Shown piece by piece: positions 39,258-49,500 of a stretch of DNA of 64,000 nucleotides. The position numbers and the translations under genes are program-made. The DNA is from Bacteroides sp. 519 (lineage in GTDB: Bacteria > Bacteroidota > Bacteroidia > Bacteroidales > Bacteroidaceae), in assembly GCF_010500955.1 (NCBI RefSeq), contig NZ_QVMJ01000003.1, positions 400,265 to 464,264 of the forward strand. Reading direction: 5' to 3'. The notes below the pieces were generated by a model that was not told where the DNA came from, ran no database searches, and worked only from the letters and a program-made list of their open reading frames with translations. Each line of letters begins with the position of its first letter. Position 1 is the first letter of the stretch.

Positions 39258-39442
39258 AAAGGCCAACGGCCTTTGCTCAATAGTGTAGGGCAAAGCCCTA
39301 CGTAAACGGATCATCATGTATTGTGACCCCAACGGGGTCAACTCATTTAAACAATTTGCGTTGACCCCGTTGGGGTCACAATACACTACTAATACCTACG
39401 TAGGGCTTTGCCCTACGCTATTGTGATGAGGCCGTTGGCCTC
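39258..39442. repeat. Nested palindromic element, copy 3
   Basis: Same layout as at 5983-6165: AAAGGCCAACGGCCTTT (39258-39274) with GAGGCCGTTGGCCTC (39428-39442), the GTAGGGCAAAGCCCTACG pair, and TGACCCCAACGGGGTCA (39324-39340) with TGACCCCGTTGGGGTCA (39362-39378). The central 21-base loop (39341-39361) is inverted relative to the 6-kb copy, with one mismatch. It fills the gap between the alpha-galactosidase stop and the susC start. Confidence 0.88.
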
Positions 39443-39490
39443 TTTGCGTATCAAAATATATCAGAACTCATTGTTCTTTTTTAAAAGCAT

Positions 39491-41518
39491 TTATTCCTCA
39501 ATTTTCAAAAGCATTACATCCTGCGCCGGCACAACAATATCCATTTGCCGCTTTGCGGATGTTTCCGTACGCCGCCACAACTCTTTTATCTGGTATTTCT
39601 GTTCCCCATCAAGCCCCAGGCGTTCCATTACAATAGTTACTTTCTGTTCTTTATCTGTATAATTAAATACTGCGCAATAGCATGTACCATCTTCTTCAAT
39701 CCGCACAAACTTATTTTCGGACTCTTCGCCGCTACCTTCTACAGGACGGAAAGATTTTCCGTTGGCAATGGAGTTTATAGCTTTGTTGGTAAGGAACTTC
39801 TCCGACCGGGCTTTGCCTTCCCCACTCCCTGCGTTGCTGTAATCATCTCCCAGAATATAAAGTCCGGTTATGATGGCCGAAGTAATACGTGCGCGGTTCT
39901 CGCCCTCGGTGGCGTCTTTCAAAACAATATGATCGGCATCATTATACGAATAGATGTAATTTTGCCACCAGCCATAAGATAAAGCATTCAAGGTGTATTC
40001 GGTATCTTTAATCTTATTCCAGGCATCGCAAGCTATGCGGCGCGAATGTGCATATTGAGCAGGAAACACCGGCGAAATGGACAGGTTAATATACATACCG
40101 GCAAAGTATTTGTTAAGTAGTTGCATGCCATAGTTATAAGCTTGCATGCCTGTAGTTATGGCGGGGTTGTACCATTTATCGGCTTCCATGGCGCCATGCG
40201 TCATAAAGTCCATCTTAATGTATTCAAATCCCAGGTTACGGAGGTAGATGGACACCCGGCGCATTCTTTCTTCAATGGCCGGATGTGTTGGGTCTATGGA
40301 GTATGCTCCGTCCAGTTCCTGTGGTTTGCCGTTGGCATAGAGGTATATATCTTTGTTGTGGTATCCGGGGGCGTCATCTACTTGGCGTTCGGGATCGCGG
40401 CTCCAATCGGTAAAAGGTGTCCAGTATGCACCGGGAACCTGCCCGTTGGTGCGACAGGTGTTTACGAAGGTACGCAACTCATCTTCAGTAAAGCTGTTCC
40501 AGCCCGAGTCAAGACCTATATAGAGTGTATTATCGGCATTTACAAAATCTTTATTTTGCAGGTGTTCTTTTATGTAATTAGATACCTCAACGGCTTTGGT
40601 TCCGGTAAGTCCGAACTGCAATACCCCCCAACTATTCCAGCCGAAAGGTACTGCTTTTGTCCAGACTTTAGGTGGTGCTATCGCAGCATTCACCCGGCCA
40701 TATTCCTCCATACCGTTACACCAGTTACCGAAAAACCCAATTAATATTTTCGGCGACTTAATACTGATGCCAGTAAGAGTACCATGAGATTTGTTATCGC
40801 GTGTTTGTTCGTCGGCAGCACCACCAAAGCATACCAATGAACCGATATTATATCTATCACCTTTACCTATTGTTACGGCGGTTTTCCAGTTATCGTGTTC
40901 AACCGAGCCAACCACAAGTCCGCGATGGTCGTTATTGTTGAATACAGCTGTTACTTCATAACTAACCAGTTTATCGAAGTTAAGGGGATTCGAACTGTAT
41001 CTTATCCACTTATCGTTATCAAAAGGAATAAACAGGGCGCGGTTACTCTTGCTCTTATCCAGTATAACGGGCATCTTATCTATATTAACCGGAGCCATAT
41101 AGTTAGATGATATTCCACCGGCGCTTTCCAGTGTAAACTCGGTTAGGATATATTCTTTTTGAGGATAGGTATAGATATACTGTGTAAGGGTGGGGAGTTC
41201 CTGGTCTGTATAGGTTATCTTCATACAGGTTCCTTTACCGATGGAATCGACCATTTTCTCGATGTTTATTTCATGGTGCAGATAGTCCAGACTTGTTATG
41301 GTTTTACCTGATGATTTGTATGAGGCATACATATTATTGCAGATGAGTTTTTCTCCTTTTTTAATATCTATACCTTTTGTTTCGTTGTTATAAAAGATAT
41401 GCCATTCATCGGTATGCAGTTCTTCGGCTGGCGAACTACATGCGGAAAGGTAAATGGAGATTCCTGCAACTATGAATATGGTTTGCAATAAGGTTTTTGT
41501 TCCTGATTTGTTTTTCAT
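39491..41518 (-). CDS. GH27/GH36-like (clan GH-D) alpha-galactosidase lipoprotein
   Basis: A 675-residue protein with a lipoprotein signal; the lipobox is YLSAC (Cys27), then SSPAEE. The N-terminal ~260 residues look like a beta-sandwich, and the barrel starts near VPFGWNSWGVLQFG. Clan GH-D features are LYIGLDSGWNSF, PGAYWTPFTDW, the probable nucleophile in EYIKMDFMTHG and the probable acid/base in IACDAWNKIKD, plus an ALSYGWW loop. It should release alpha-galactose (or a related sugar) from glycans at the cell surface. It is the first gene of the PUL 1 operon, downstream of HTCS. Its 3' end is partly duplicated at 6166-6299. Confidence 0.85.
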   Translation of the reverse strand: MKNKSGTKTLLQTIFIVAGISIYLSACSSPAEELHTDEWHIFYNNETKGIDIKKGEKLICNNMYASYKSSGKTITSLDYLHHEINIEKMVDSIGKGTCMKITYTDQELPTLTQYIYTYPQKEYILTEFTLESAGGISSNYMAPVNIDKMPVILDKSKSNRALFIPFDNDKWIRYSSNPLNFDKLVSYEVTAVFNNNDHRGLVVGSVEHDNWKTAVTIGKGDRYNIGSLVCFGGAADEQTRDNKSHGTLTGISIKSPKILIGFFGNWCNGMEEYGRVNAAIAPPKVWTKAVPFGWNSWGVLQFGLTGTKAVEVSNYIKEHLQNKDFVNADNTLYIGLDSGWNSFTEDELRTFVNTCRTNGQVPGAYWTPFTDWSRDPERQVDDAPGYHNKDIYLYANGKPQELDGAYSIDPTHPAIEERMRRVSIYLRNLGFEYIKMDFMTHGAMEADKWYNPAITTGMQAYNYGMQLLNKYFAGMYINLSISPVFPAQYAHSRRIACDAWNKIKDTEYTLNALSYGWWQNYIYSYNDADHIVLKDATEGENRARITSAIITGLYILGDDYSNAGSGEGKARSEKFLTNKAINSIANGKSFRPVEGSGEESENKFVRIEEDGTCYCAVFNYTDKEQKVTIVMERLGLDGEQKYQIKELWRRTETSAKRQMDIVVPAQDVMLLKIEE

Positions 41519-41640
41519 GATAGCTTGTTTTTCATCTGTAGAAACTTCGGCGAAGATAGATGGTGGAGAACAATCAGGAGGAAAAGATGCGCTGAATTAA
41601 ATATAACATTTGAGGAATGTTACCAATAGAGTGAGGGTTT

Positions 41641-41679
41641 TGTGCAAATGTTATAGGGGATTGTGCAAATGTTACAGGG
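41641..41679. promoter_or_regulatory. 21-bp-spaced direct repeat, candidate operator of PUL 1
   Basis: TGTGCAAATGTTATAGGGG at 41641 recurs as TGTGCAAATGTTACAGGG at 41662, 21 bp apart (two helical turns). It lies about 125 bases before the start of the first PUL 1 enzyme gene and directly after the HTCS gene, the expected place for the AraC-type regulator to bind. Confidence 0.6.
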
Positions 41680-41770
41680 TGCCAAGTTTATGGCACTGAC
41701 AACACTGACAATACTTTGTTCTTAAAAAAATAGTAAGTTTCAAAATTTAGATATTATCTTTTTCTATGAA

Positions 41771-44700
41771 TTAATCACACGTTTTAACACCCCTCTTCTC
41801 AAACTCTTTAGGCGTCATTCCAAACTGTTTGAGGAATAGTTTGCTGAAATACGAGGGCGAATTAATCCCCACCATCTCACAAATATCGACTATACGGTAC
41901 TTTCCTTCCTGAATAAGTTCGGCAGCTTTTTTAAGTCGTATCAGTCGGATAAAATCTACCGGAGACAGGTTAAATAAGAGCTTGATTTTGCGTAACAGGT
42001 TGGATCGACTCATGCACAATATATCTGCCATACGCTCTACATTGAAGTTTTCGTCGACAATATTCTCATAAATAACGCTTATTACTTTCTCCATAAATTC
42101 CTTGTCGGCTTTGTTCATCTGCATATTGTTTACTGGGAAGAAAGGCCGTTTAGAAAAAGCTTCACGTTCTTTTGAACGGTTGTTGAGCAAGGAGAACACC
42201 TGCGTTTTGAGATAATTAAAGGAGAATGGTTTCTCTACATAAGCCTCGGCACCTATTTTTAATCCGTTGATTTTACTGTCGAGATCGTTCTTGGCTGTGA
42301 GGAAGATAACAGGTATGTGGCTAATATCTATATCGGATTTTATAGCTTTACAAAGTTCCCATCCGTCCATTACGGGCATCATTATATCACTGATTACAAG
42401 GTCGATGTGGTTATTATGCAGAATATCCAATGCCTCCTGACCGTTTTGAGCAGACTCAACAGTGAATGATTCTTCCAGTTTTTCGCGGATGAAGGATAGC
42501 ATGGCTTCGTTATCTTCTACCAGCAACAGGGTATATCCTTTGGTGTTTTCGGTATCTGCTGTAATCTCTTCATCAAGGATTACTGTGTTGGGATTACTTA
42601 TCCGCTCATGTTGCAGTTGTATGGCTTCTCTATTGAGAGGAATTTCCAGCACAAAAGAGTTACGGGCGTGGTTGGTATCCAGATAGAGTTGCCCTTTATG
42701 AAGTATTGCCAGCGATCGGGCCAGAGAAAGCCCAATGCCTACACCGGATGTAGAGGCATCTTTAAGATTCTGATAGAAAGGCTCAAATATCTGTTCACTC
42801 TGCCCCGCCGGAATCTTTTCGCCATCGCTGATTACGTGTACAATAAAGGTATCCTGATTCTGCTGCAACTCAACAATAATAGAATGATTTGCGTATTTAA
42901 GTGCGTTGTTAAGCAAGTTGCTTAATATTTTAGTTATAGCTTCCCGATCTACAGATGCCTGCACTTCCTCATCGGGTATGTGGATAAGGAGTTCTTTGTT
43001 CTTTTGCAGAATGGTGGGTTCGAACCGGGCAATGGTTTCGTTGAGCAAGGTTGTAATATCTACGGTTTCGAACTTCATCTGGAATTTATTGACTCCTATC
43101 TTCTGAAAGTCCAGCAGTTGACCAGTAAGATTAAGTAGTCGTTGGGTGTTTTGCCCAATAACTTCAATGTTACGGGTAATCTTCGGGTTGTCTATGTTCA
43201 TCTCCTGTAGTGTTTCTACAGGGCCGTTTATGAGTGTAAGTGGGGTGCGTACTTCGTGAGCTATCTCGGTAAAGAACTGTACTTTCGATTCGTAGAGTTC
43301 CTTTTCTTTTTCTATTTCAAATATCTTCTGCCGTTCTTCCATCTCTCTTTCCTTGCGGCGCCTGTACCACAAGAACCATCCAACAACAATGCACAGGCCC
43401 AGTTGGAAGTAAATAATATAAGCCCATGTAGATTGCCACCAGGGCGGTAATATTACAATGGAAAGAGTGCGTCCGGTAAATGTTCCGGCTGCAGTGTTAT
43501 GGGTAGCCTGCACTTTGAAATTATAATTGCCGGGCGGCAACTTGGCATAGGAGATGTTTTGATTGCTCCCTGCTTTTATCCAGTCGCGGTCTAAAGGCTC
43601 CATCATGTAGTAATATTGGTTAGACTCTGCTGTAGAATAATTAAGTAATGCTATATCAAAACTAATGTTAGACTGATTGTGGGTAAGTTCTATATGATCG
43701 GTATGGATTATACATTTCTTCAAAGGAGATTTGGGTGTATGAACGGTAATCTCTTCATTGTAAATACTGAACCTGGAGATATAGATGGGCGGAGCCGAAT
43801 CTACTTTATCCGAAACATTGGGATTAAAGGAAACAAGTCCGTCAATGCCTCCGAAGTAAAATTTACCATCGCTGGCTTTCAATGCGGATTTATAGTTAAA
43901 CTGATTTCCCAGTAACCCATCGCGAATGGTGAATACACGTATCTGCCCGTTATCGGGGTTAAACTTTACCAAGCCCTTGTTTGTGCCAAACCACAGGTTC
44001 TGATAATCATCTTCCAGAATTTTATAGGCTACATCATCGGGCAAACCTTCGTTTACGGAGAAAGTAGTAAAGTCGTCCGTATCGGCATTGTACCGACAGA
44101 TACCTCCACGGTCGGTAGAGAACCAGATACGCCCGCGGCTATCCTGCATTACGGAACTTACCGAGTTTGAACTGAGGGTTGTATCATCGCCTTCGATACA
44201 TGGATATTGTTTGAAAGAGTCTTCGGCCGGATTGTATCTCCACACTCCACTGCCCATAGAAGCAAACCAAAGGGTTCCATCCTTTTCTTCAAGCACATCG
44301 AAAATCCAGTCGTAGCCTACCTGTTCAAGCTTCTCAAAGTTAAAGGTATTGGGTTGGGCCCGGTAAAGGCCCCATCCGGCGCCAATCCATTTATATCCTT
44401 TGTTGTCTATATGAAAGAAATAAACGCTGCCTTCTTCAATGTTGAGTTCTTCGCTTTTGTAATTCCGGATAGAGCTGTCAGCCAGTTTAATAACATCCAT
44501 TCCCTGCTTAAAGAGTCCGCAATACAACTCATCCTGATAAATGGTCATGGATAAAGTAATAAGATGAGCTTTGCTTCCGGATTTCCCCGAACGGATTTGT
44601 TTTACTTCGCCGGTGACGGGATTAAGTTTATTTATTCCATCGTCTTCGGTGCCAATCCAGATATTGCCGTTGGAATCTTCAACCAGCTCGCGCACGCGTT

Positions 44701-45775
44701 TTGTGCTTAACGAATGCTGTTCGCTACCGGGAACATATTTATCGAATAATAATTGGCGGCGCGGCAGATAGTTAACTCCGCCAAACATGGTACCAATCCA
44801 GATTCCTCCTTCCCGGTCTTTGTACATGGTGTAGATAATCTTATCCGAAAGGCTGAAATCGCGCATCAGGTCTTCTTTGAGGTGTGTAGTCTTGTTCTGT
44901 TTTTCGTCGAGTATAAAAAGTCCTTCGTGTGTTCCTATCCACAATTCGTTATCAAAGTTCATGATGTTCCTAACAAAAGTATCGTTTGCACCAGGCAGAC
45001 TAACATCTACCAATGTTTGTGTTTGCGGATGATATTTCTTTATTCCTCCTTCGTGAATGGCAATAGCAATCCAGTCGCCATAATCGGATATATAACTGAT
45101 GTTCTTTCCCAACAACGACCGCCCGTCTCTGTCTGTGGCATATTGCTCAAAAGCATCAATCTTTTCGTTATACCGAAACAGTCCTACACCCCAGGTTCCT
45201 ATCCATACTTCTCCATTGGCCCGTACACAGATACAGTTCGGAGCTTCGGACTTAAAGTTCTTTTTATCGGTTACTTCGTAATAGTACAGGGTAGAATCTT
45301 TGTAGCGGAATACTCCCTGATCGGGGATAACAACCCATATATTTCCGGAAGAGTCGCTTACAATATCGGCTATCCAGTTGTCCATTGTCATACCATCTTC
45401 GGTTTTATGGTCGATGAAGGTAAACAGGTCCGATTGGGGATTGTAAAGGAAAACACCCCGGTCGGTTCCTACCCAGAGGTTTCGATCTGTGTCTTCGAAC
45501 AGGGCAGCAATGTTATTATTCCCTCTTCCGGATATATGATCGCTGCAATCCATCTGCACAATGGATTTACCGTCGAAACGGTTCAACCCGTTTTTGGTTC
45601 CAAACCACATAAAGCCATAACTATCTTGTATTATGGCCTTTACATTACTTTGGGAAAGACCGTTATCGCCCGATATATGAGAGAAATAATAATGGGATTG
45701 CCCCTGATCGGCAGCATAAACAGAAGCATAAACAGATGTAAAGAGGAATGATAGGATTGTTAGTATATTTTTCAT
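41771..45775 (-). CDS. Hybrid two-component system regulator (HTCS) of PUL 1
   Basis: A 1334-residue one-protein two-component system. After the signal peptide (ILTILSFLFTSVYASVYA) comes a periplasmic sensor of two seven-bladed regulator-propeller sets (repeats such as NIWIGTEDDGINKLNP and YGFMWFGTKNGLNRFDG) and a Y_Y_Y domain (~690-770). A single membrane helix (~775-800) and a coiled linker follow. The histidine kinase has its phospho-accepting His near 839 in EIAHEVRTPLTL and an ATPase domain (EQIFEPFYQ, GVGIGLSLARSLA). The receiver holds Asp ~1129 in VISDIMMPVMDGW, and an AraC-type helix-turn-helix lies at ~1235-1330. It senses glycan fragments and activates its PUL. Confidence 0.97.
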   Translation of the reverse strand: MKNILTILSFLFTSVYASVYAADQGQSHYYFSHISGDNGLSQSNVKAIIQDSYGFMWFGTKNGLNRFDGKSIVQMDCSDHISGRGNNNIAALFEDTDRNLWVGTDRGVFLYNPQSDLFTFIDHKTEDGMTMDNWIADIVSDSSGNIWVVIPDQGVFRYKDSTLYYYEVTDKKNFKSEAPNCICVRANGEVWIGTWGVGLFRYNEKIDAFEQYATDRDGRSLLGKNISYISDYGDWIAIAIHEGGIKKYHPQTQTLVDVSLPGANDTFVRNIMNFDNELWIGTHEGLFILDEKQNKTTHLKEDLMRDFSLSDKIIYTMYKDREGGIWIGTMFGGVNYLPRRQLLFDKYVPGSEQHSLSTKRVRELVEDSNGNIWIGTEDDGINKLNPVTGEVKQIRSGKSGSKAHLITLSMTIYQDELYCGLFKQGMDVIKLADSSIRNYKSEELNIEEGSVYFFHIDNKGYKWIGAGWGLYRAQPNTFNFEKLEQVGYDWIFDVLEEKDGTLWFASMGSGVWRYNPAEDSFKQYPCIEGDDTTLSSNSVSSVMQDSRGRIWFSTDRGGICRYNADTDDFTTFSVNEGLPDDVAYKILEDDYQNLWFGTNKGLVKFNPDNGQIRVFTIRDGLLGNQFNYKSALKASDGKFYFGGIDGLVSFNPNVSDKVDSAPPIYISRFSIYNEEITVHTPKSPLKKCIIHTDHIELTHNQSNISFDIALLNYSTAESNQYYYMMEPLDRDWIKAGSNQNISYAKLPPGNYNFKVQATHNTAAGTFTGRTLSIVILPPWWQSTWAYIIYFQLGLCIVVGWFLWYRRRKEREMEERQKIFEIEKEKELYESKVQFFTEIAHEVRTPLTLINGPVETLQEMNIDNPKITRNIEVIGQNTQRLLNLTGQLLDFQKIGVNKFQMKFETVDITTLLNETIARFEPTILQKNKELLIHIPDEEVQASVDREAITKILSNLLNNALKYANHSIIVELQQNQDTFIVHVISDGEKIPAGQSEQIFEPFYQNLKDASTSGVGIGLSLARSLAILHKGQLYLDTNHARNSFVLEIPLNREAIQLQHERISNPNTVILDEEITADTENTKGYTLLLVEDNEAMLSFIREKLEESFTVESAQNGQEALDILHNNHIDLVISDIMMPVMDGWELCKAIKSDIDISHIPVIFLTAKNDLDSKINGLKIGAEAYVEKPFSFNYLKTQVFSLLNNRSKEREAFSKRPFFPVNNMQMNKADKEFMEKVISVIYENIVDENFNVERMADILCMSRSNLLRKIKLLFNLSPVDFIRLIRLKKAAELIQEGKYRIVDICEMVGINSPSYFSKLFLKQFGMTPKEFEKRGVKTCD

Positions 45776-45845
45776 GGAACAAGCTGTTTTCTTATGATAG
45801 ACACAAACATACGAAAAAAGTTATGCTCGTTACTTAAGAAAATTG

Positions 45846-45853
45846 TATATTTG
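45846..45853 (+). promoter_or_regulatory. Possible -7 box of the toxin-antitoxin operon
   Basis: TATATTTG matches TAnnTTTG and lies 18 bases before the preferred antitoxin start. No -33 TTTG was seen at the right distance. Confidence 0.45.
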
Positions 45854-45871
45854 TATAAAAAGAATGTATTT

Positions 45872-46075
45872 ATGGACTCAACACTTGAAAACGTATACCT
45901 AAATATCCCAAAGGATGATTTGAAATTTGTTAAAGAACTGGCAAAGAAAATGGGATGGAAGATTGAAACAAAAGACAGTCTTTTGAAGAAATATATAAAT
46001 TCTCGTCCTAAAAAAGTTGATTTGACAGAGGAGGAAATCATGGCAGAAATAAAGACTGTTAGGTATAAAAAATGA
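45872..46075 (+). CDS. Antitoxin-like protein upstream of a PIN toxin
   Basis: A small 67-residue protein with the sequence start MDSTLENVYLNIPKDDL; a longer frame from 45794 is less likely, as it would overlap the promoter. It has a short N-terminal strand and a helical, Lys/Glu-rich C-terminus (TEEEIMAEIKTVRYKK), as often seen in antitoxins partnering PIN toxins. The stop overlaps the toxin start by four bases (ATGA), a common layout in toxin-antitoxin operons. Antitoxin function is inferred from position and size. The local DNA is visibly AT-richer than the PUL genes. Confidence 0.75.
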   Translation: MDSTLENVYLNIPKDDLKFVKELAKKMGWKIETKDSLLKKYINSRPKKVDLTEEEIMAEIKTVRYKK

Positions 46076-46485
46076 AAATCATAGTTGATACAAACTTATG
46101 GATTTCCTTTCTTATTGGTAAGAAACTATCAATAATGAGACAATTATTGTCTGACAAGAAACTCACTATCTATATTTGCGATACATTAATTAACGAATTC
46201 AAAGATGTATCTTCTCGCGATAAAATAAAAAAATATGTTTCCGAAAAAGACGTTGCTGATACCTTGCAACTAATGGAAAGCTTTTGCAAGCAAATAGACA
46301 TACGCAAAAAAGCCAGTTCCCCGATTCGTGATATCAAAGACCTTTATCTCTTATCATTAGCTGATACTATTCCAGCCGATTATATTATTACTGGAGATAA
46401 AGATTTATTAGTATTGCAAGAACATAACCAAACGAAGATACTTACTTATCAGGAATTTCTTGAAATAAAAGGTTCTGTTAGATAA
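46072..46485 (+). CDS. PIN-domain toxin, putative ribonuclease
   Basis: A 137-residue PIN-domain protein (COG1569-like toxin component). The first acidic residue is in MKIIVDTNLWISFL (Asp6). The other acidic active-site residues are Glu44 region (INEFKD), Asp in RDIKDLYLLSLAD and the GDKDLL motif near residues 112-117. These form the Mg2+ site used by PIN toxins to cleave RNA. The gene overlaps the antitoxin gene by four bases and ends 112 bases before the likely start of the large helicase-nuclease gene. RNA target is unknown. Confidence 0.85.
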   Translation: MKIIVDTNLWISFLIGKKLSIMRQLLSDKKLTIYICDTLINEFKDVSSRDKIKKYVSEKDVADTLQLMESFCKQIDIRKKASSPIRDIKDLYLLSLADTIPADYIITGDKDLLVLQEHNQTKILTYQEFLEIKGSVR

Positions 46486-46597
46486 TACGAACCATTCACT
46501 TTCCCTGCACATAAACCGCCCCACATGAGTGTTTTTTAAAAATTATTTTGTAATATTGCGACATCTAAAAGGCTCAATACCAGCGATACCATTTATT

Positions 46598-49500
46598 ATG
46601 AGTGACAATACTAATCCAATTGATGTAGGGATCATCTATCTTCCTGTTATCAACTTTGCAATGCAACAGAACAGAGTGTCTGTAATACGAGTGCTTACTA
46701 TAGAAAATAAGACAGAGGAAGTACTGACCGACATTAAAATAAATCTCACTGTTGAGCCGCAGTTTGCCGAAACAACTCCACATATAATAGAAAACATACC
46801 GCCTGGTAACACAGTGCGGGTAGATGGATTCAAGATAAATCTTTCTACTAACTTTTTCATCAGTTTAACCGAACGAATGGCGGGTGCCTTAATGCTGGAA
46901 ATAACTTCCGGAGAGGATATCCTCTATAAGCAATCCTACCAGATTACAATACTTGCTTTCGATCAATGGGCAGGAAACAGTGTATTGCCCGAAATGTTTT
47001 CTTCCTTTATTACTCCCAATCATCCCTCTATTGTACCGATCATAAAAAAAGCGTCTTCTATACTGAAACAGTGGACGGGTAATCCTTCGATGGACGAATA
47101 CCAAAGCCGTAATCCCGACCGTGTACGCAAACAAATGGCCGCATTGTACAATGCCATTCAGCAAGAGGGTATAGTGTATAGTTCTGTACCTGCCAGCTTT
47201 GAAGATTACGGGCAGCGGGTAAGACTAACCGATGTGGTGTTGAGCCAGAAATTAGGAACCTGTCTGGATATGGCTTTGTTGTATGCTTCTTGTTTAGAAG
47301 CAGTTGGCATCCATCCACTGATTATATTTACACAAGGACATGCATTTGTAGGAGGATGGCTGGTGCCCGAAACGTTTCCCGATAGCATTACGGATGATGT
47401 TTCGTTTCTGACTAAAAGAATAGCCGATGGAATTAATGAAATAACATTGGTAGAAGCCACCTGCATGAACTTGGGTAACGATGCCGACTTCGACCGGGCT
47501 GTAAACATGGCCAATAACCAATTGCAAACGGGCGGCTTTCAACAGGCATTGGATGTAAAAAGATCGCGGTTTGCCGGTATCAGGCCACTGCCGCAACGGG
47601 TATTGAATGGCGAACACTGGGAAATAAAAGAAGAACCAGCCTCAGTAACCGATAAGGTTCAACCGGCACCAGAGAGTGTTAATCCTTACGATCTTACCCA
47701 AATCAGTAAAGATATAACCATCACCAAGCAATTAATGTGGGAGCGGAAACTACTGGACCTCAGCCTACGCAATAACTTATTGAATATACGGATTACCAAA
47801 AATACATTGCAACTTATTTCGGCCGATCTCGACAAGTTTGAAGATGCAATGGCCGAAGGCGACGAGTTCCAGATTATGCCCAAACCTACAGACTGGGACA
47901 ATCCTTTATACGATTATGGATTATACCATTCCATTCAATCGGGCGATCCGGTTCTGGAGCTTGTTAAATCCGAAGTTAGCCAAAAGCGGTTAAGATCTTA
48001 TCTAACCGAAAACGAACTGAACAAAGCCCTGTTGCATCTTTACCGGTCGTCGCGTCTGTCTATCGAAGAAAACGGAGCCAACACACTTTACCTGGCTTTG
48101 GGCTTGCTTAAGTGGTACGAAACTCCAAGTAGCGAACGCCCCAGGTATGCACCTATCTTGTTGCTTCCGGTTGAGATTATCCGCAAATCGGCAGCCAAGG
48201 GATATGTTATCCGGTCCAGAGAAGAAGACTCTATCATGAATATCACTTTACTGGAAATGCTCAGACAAAACTTTGGCATTACCATCACCGGATTGGATCC
48301 TTTACCGGCCGACGAAAGTGGTATTGATGTAAAGCTCATCTATTCTATAATACGCAACAGCATAAAAGACCAACGTAAATGGGATGTTGAAGAACAGGCC
48401 ATACTGGGTATATTCTCTTTCAACAAGTTCATTATGTGGAATGATATACACAATAATGTGCACAAGCTGGTAGAGAATAAGATTGTTTCAAGCCTGATAA
48501 ACGGAAAAATTGAATTCGATTTTGAAGATAATACAGCCAATGCTTCGGTACTGGAAAGGGAATTGCCCCCAACCGAAATAGTACTGCCCATAAGTGCCGA
48601 CTCTTCGCAATTGGAAGCTGTGTTCGAGGCTGTGAACGACCGAACTTATATCTTGCATGGCCCTCCCGGCACAGGAAAGTCGCAAACCATAACCAACATC
48701 ATATCCAATGCACTGTACAAAGGAAAAAGGGTGTTGTTTGTAGCCGAGAAGATGGCGGCGCTTTCTGTTGTTCAAAACCGGCTTGCAGCCATCGGGCTGG
48801 CCCCATTCTGTCTTGAATTACACTCAAACAAAACAAAGAAATCGGCCATACTGTCGCAATTGAAGAGAACATCCGAGGTGGTAAGGCTGTTACCACCCGA
48901 AGACTTCGGGCAGGAAGCCCAACGCATTCACAACCTTCGGTGCGAGATGAATAAGTATGTGGATGCCTTACATAAGAAGTGTTCATTCGACATTTCTCTT
49001 TACGATGCTATCAGCAGATATCTATCTATTGATTGTGATATTGAGTTTCATTTTCCCCGGTCTTTGTTCGAAAAACTGACCAAAGAGCATATACAAGAGT
49101 GGCAAGATTGCATAGAAACATTGGTAAGTGTTGGAAAAGCATGCGGGCATCCTCATCAGCACCCGCTTACCGGTTTACAAATAACCCATTACTCGGCTAC
49201 CGGAAAAGAAGAAATATCGCAATGCCTGAAAGAACTGATACAATTACTGGCAGCTATTAAAAGCAAACTCGACCAGGTGACCAACTTGTTTGGAGCAACC
49301 AACGAGGGCAGTTATAGTAAGAAACAGGTTGATATCTTATCGAATATCATCCGGAAAATCCTTGAAATACCAGAACTAACACCGGGGGTATTAAACCAAC
49401 ACCAGTTAGATGAAGTGCTTGAGCAATTGCACATAGTTGCTTTGCACGGAAAAGAGCGCGACAAGAAAAAGGAGCAACTTCTTTTGACTAACACCAGCGA

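Noticed and set aside
44753..45751. 332-codon plus-strand open frame
   Set aside because: It lies fully opposite the HTCS propeller region, whose minus-strand product has clear domain repeats; the frame is a by-product of codon bias.
45772..46041. 89-codon minus-strand open frame at the toxin-antitoxin locus
   Set aside because: It is antisense to the antitoxin frame, overlaps the promoter region and has no family features.
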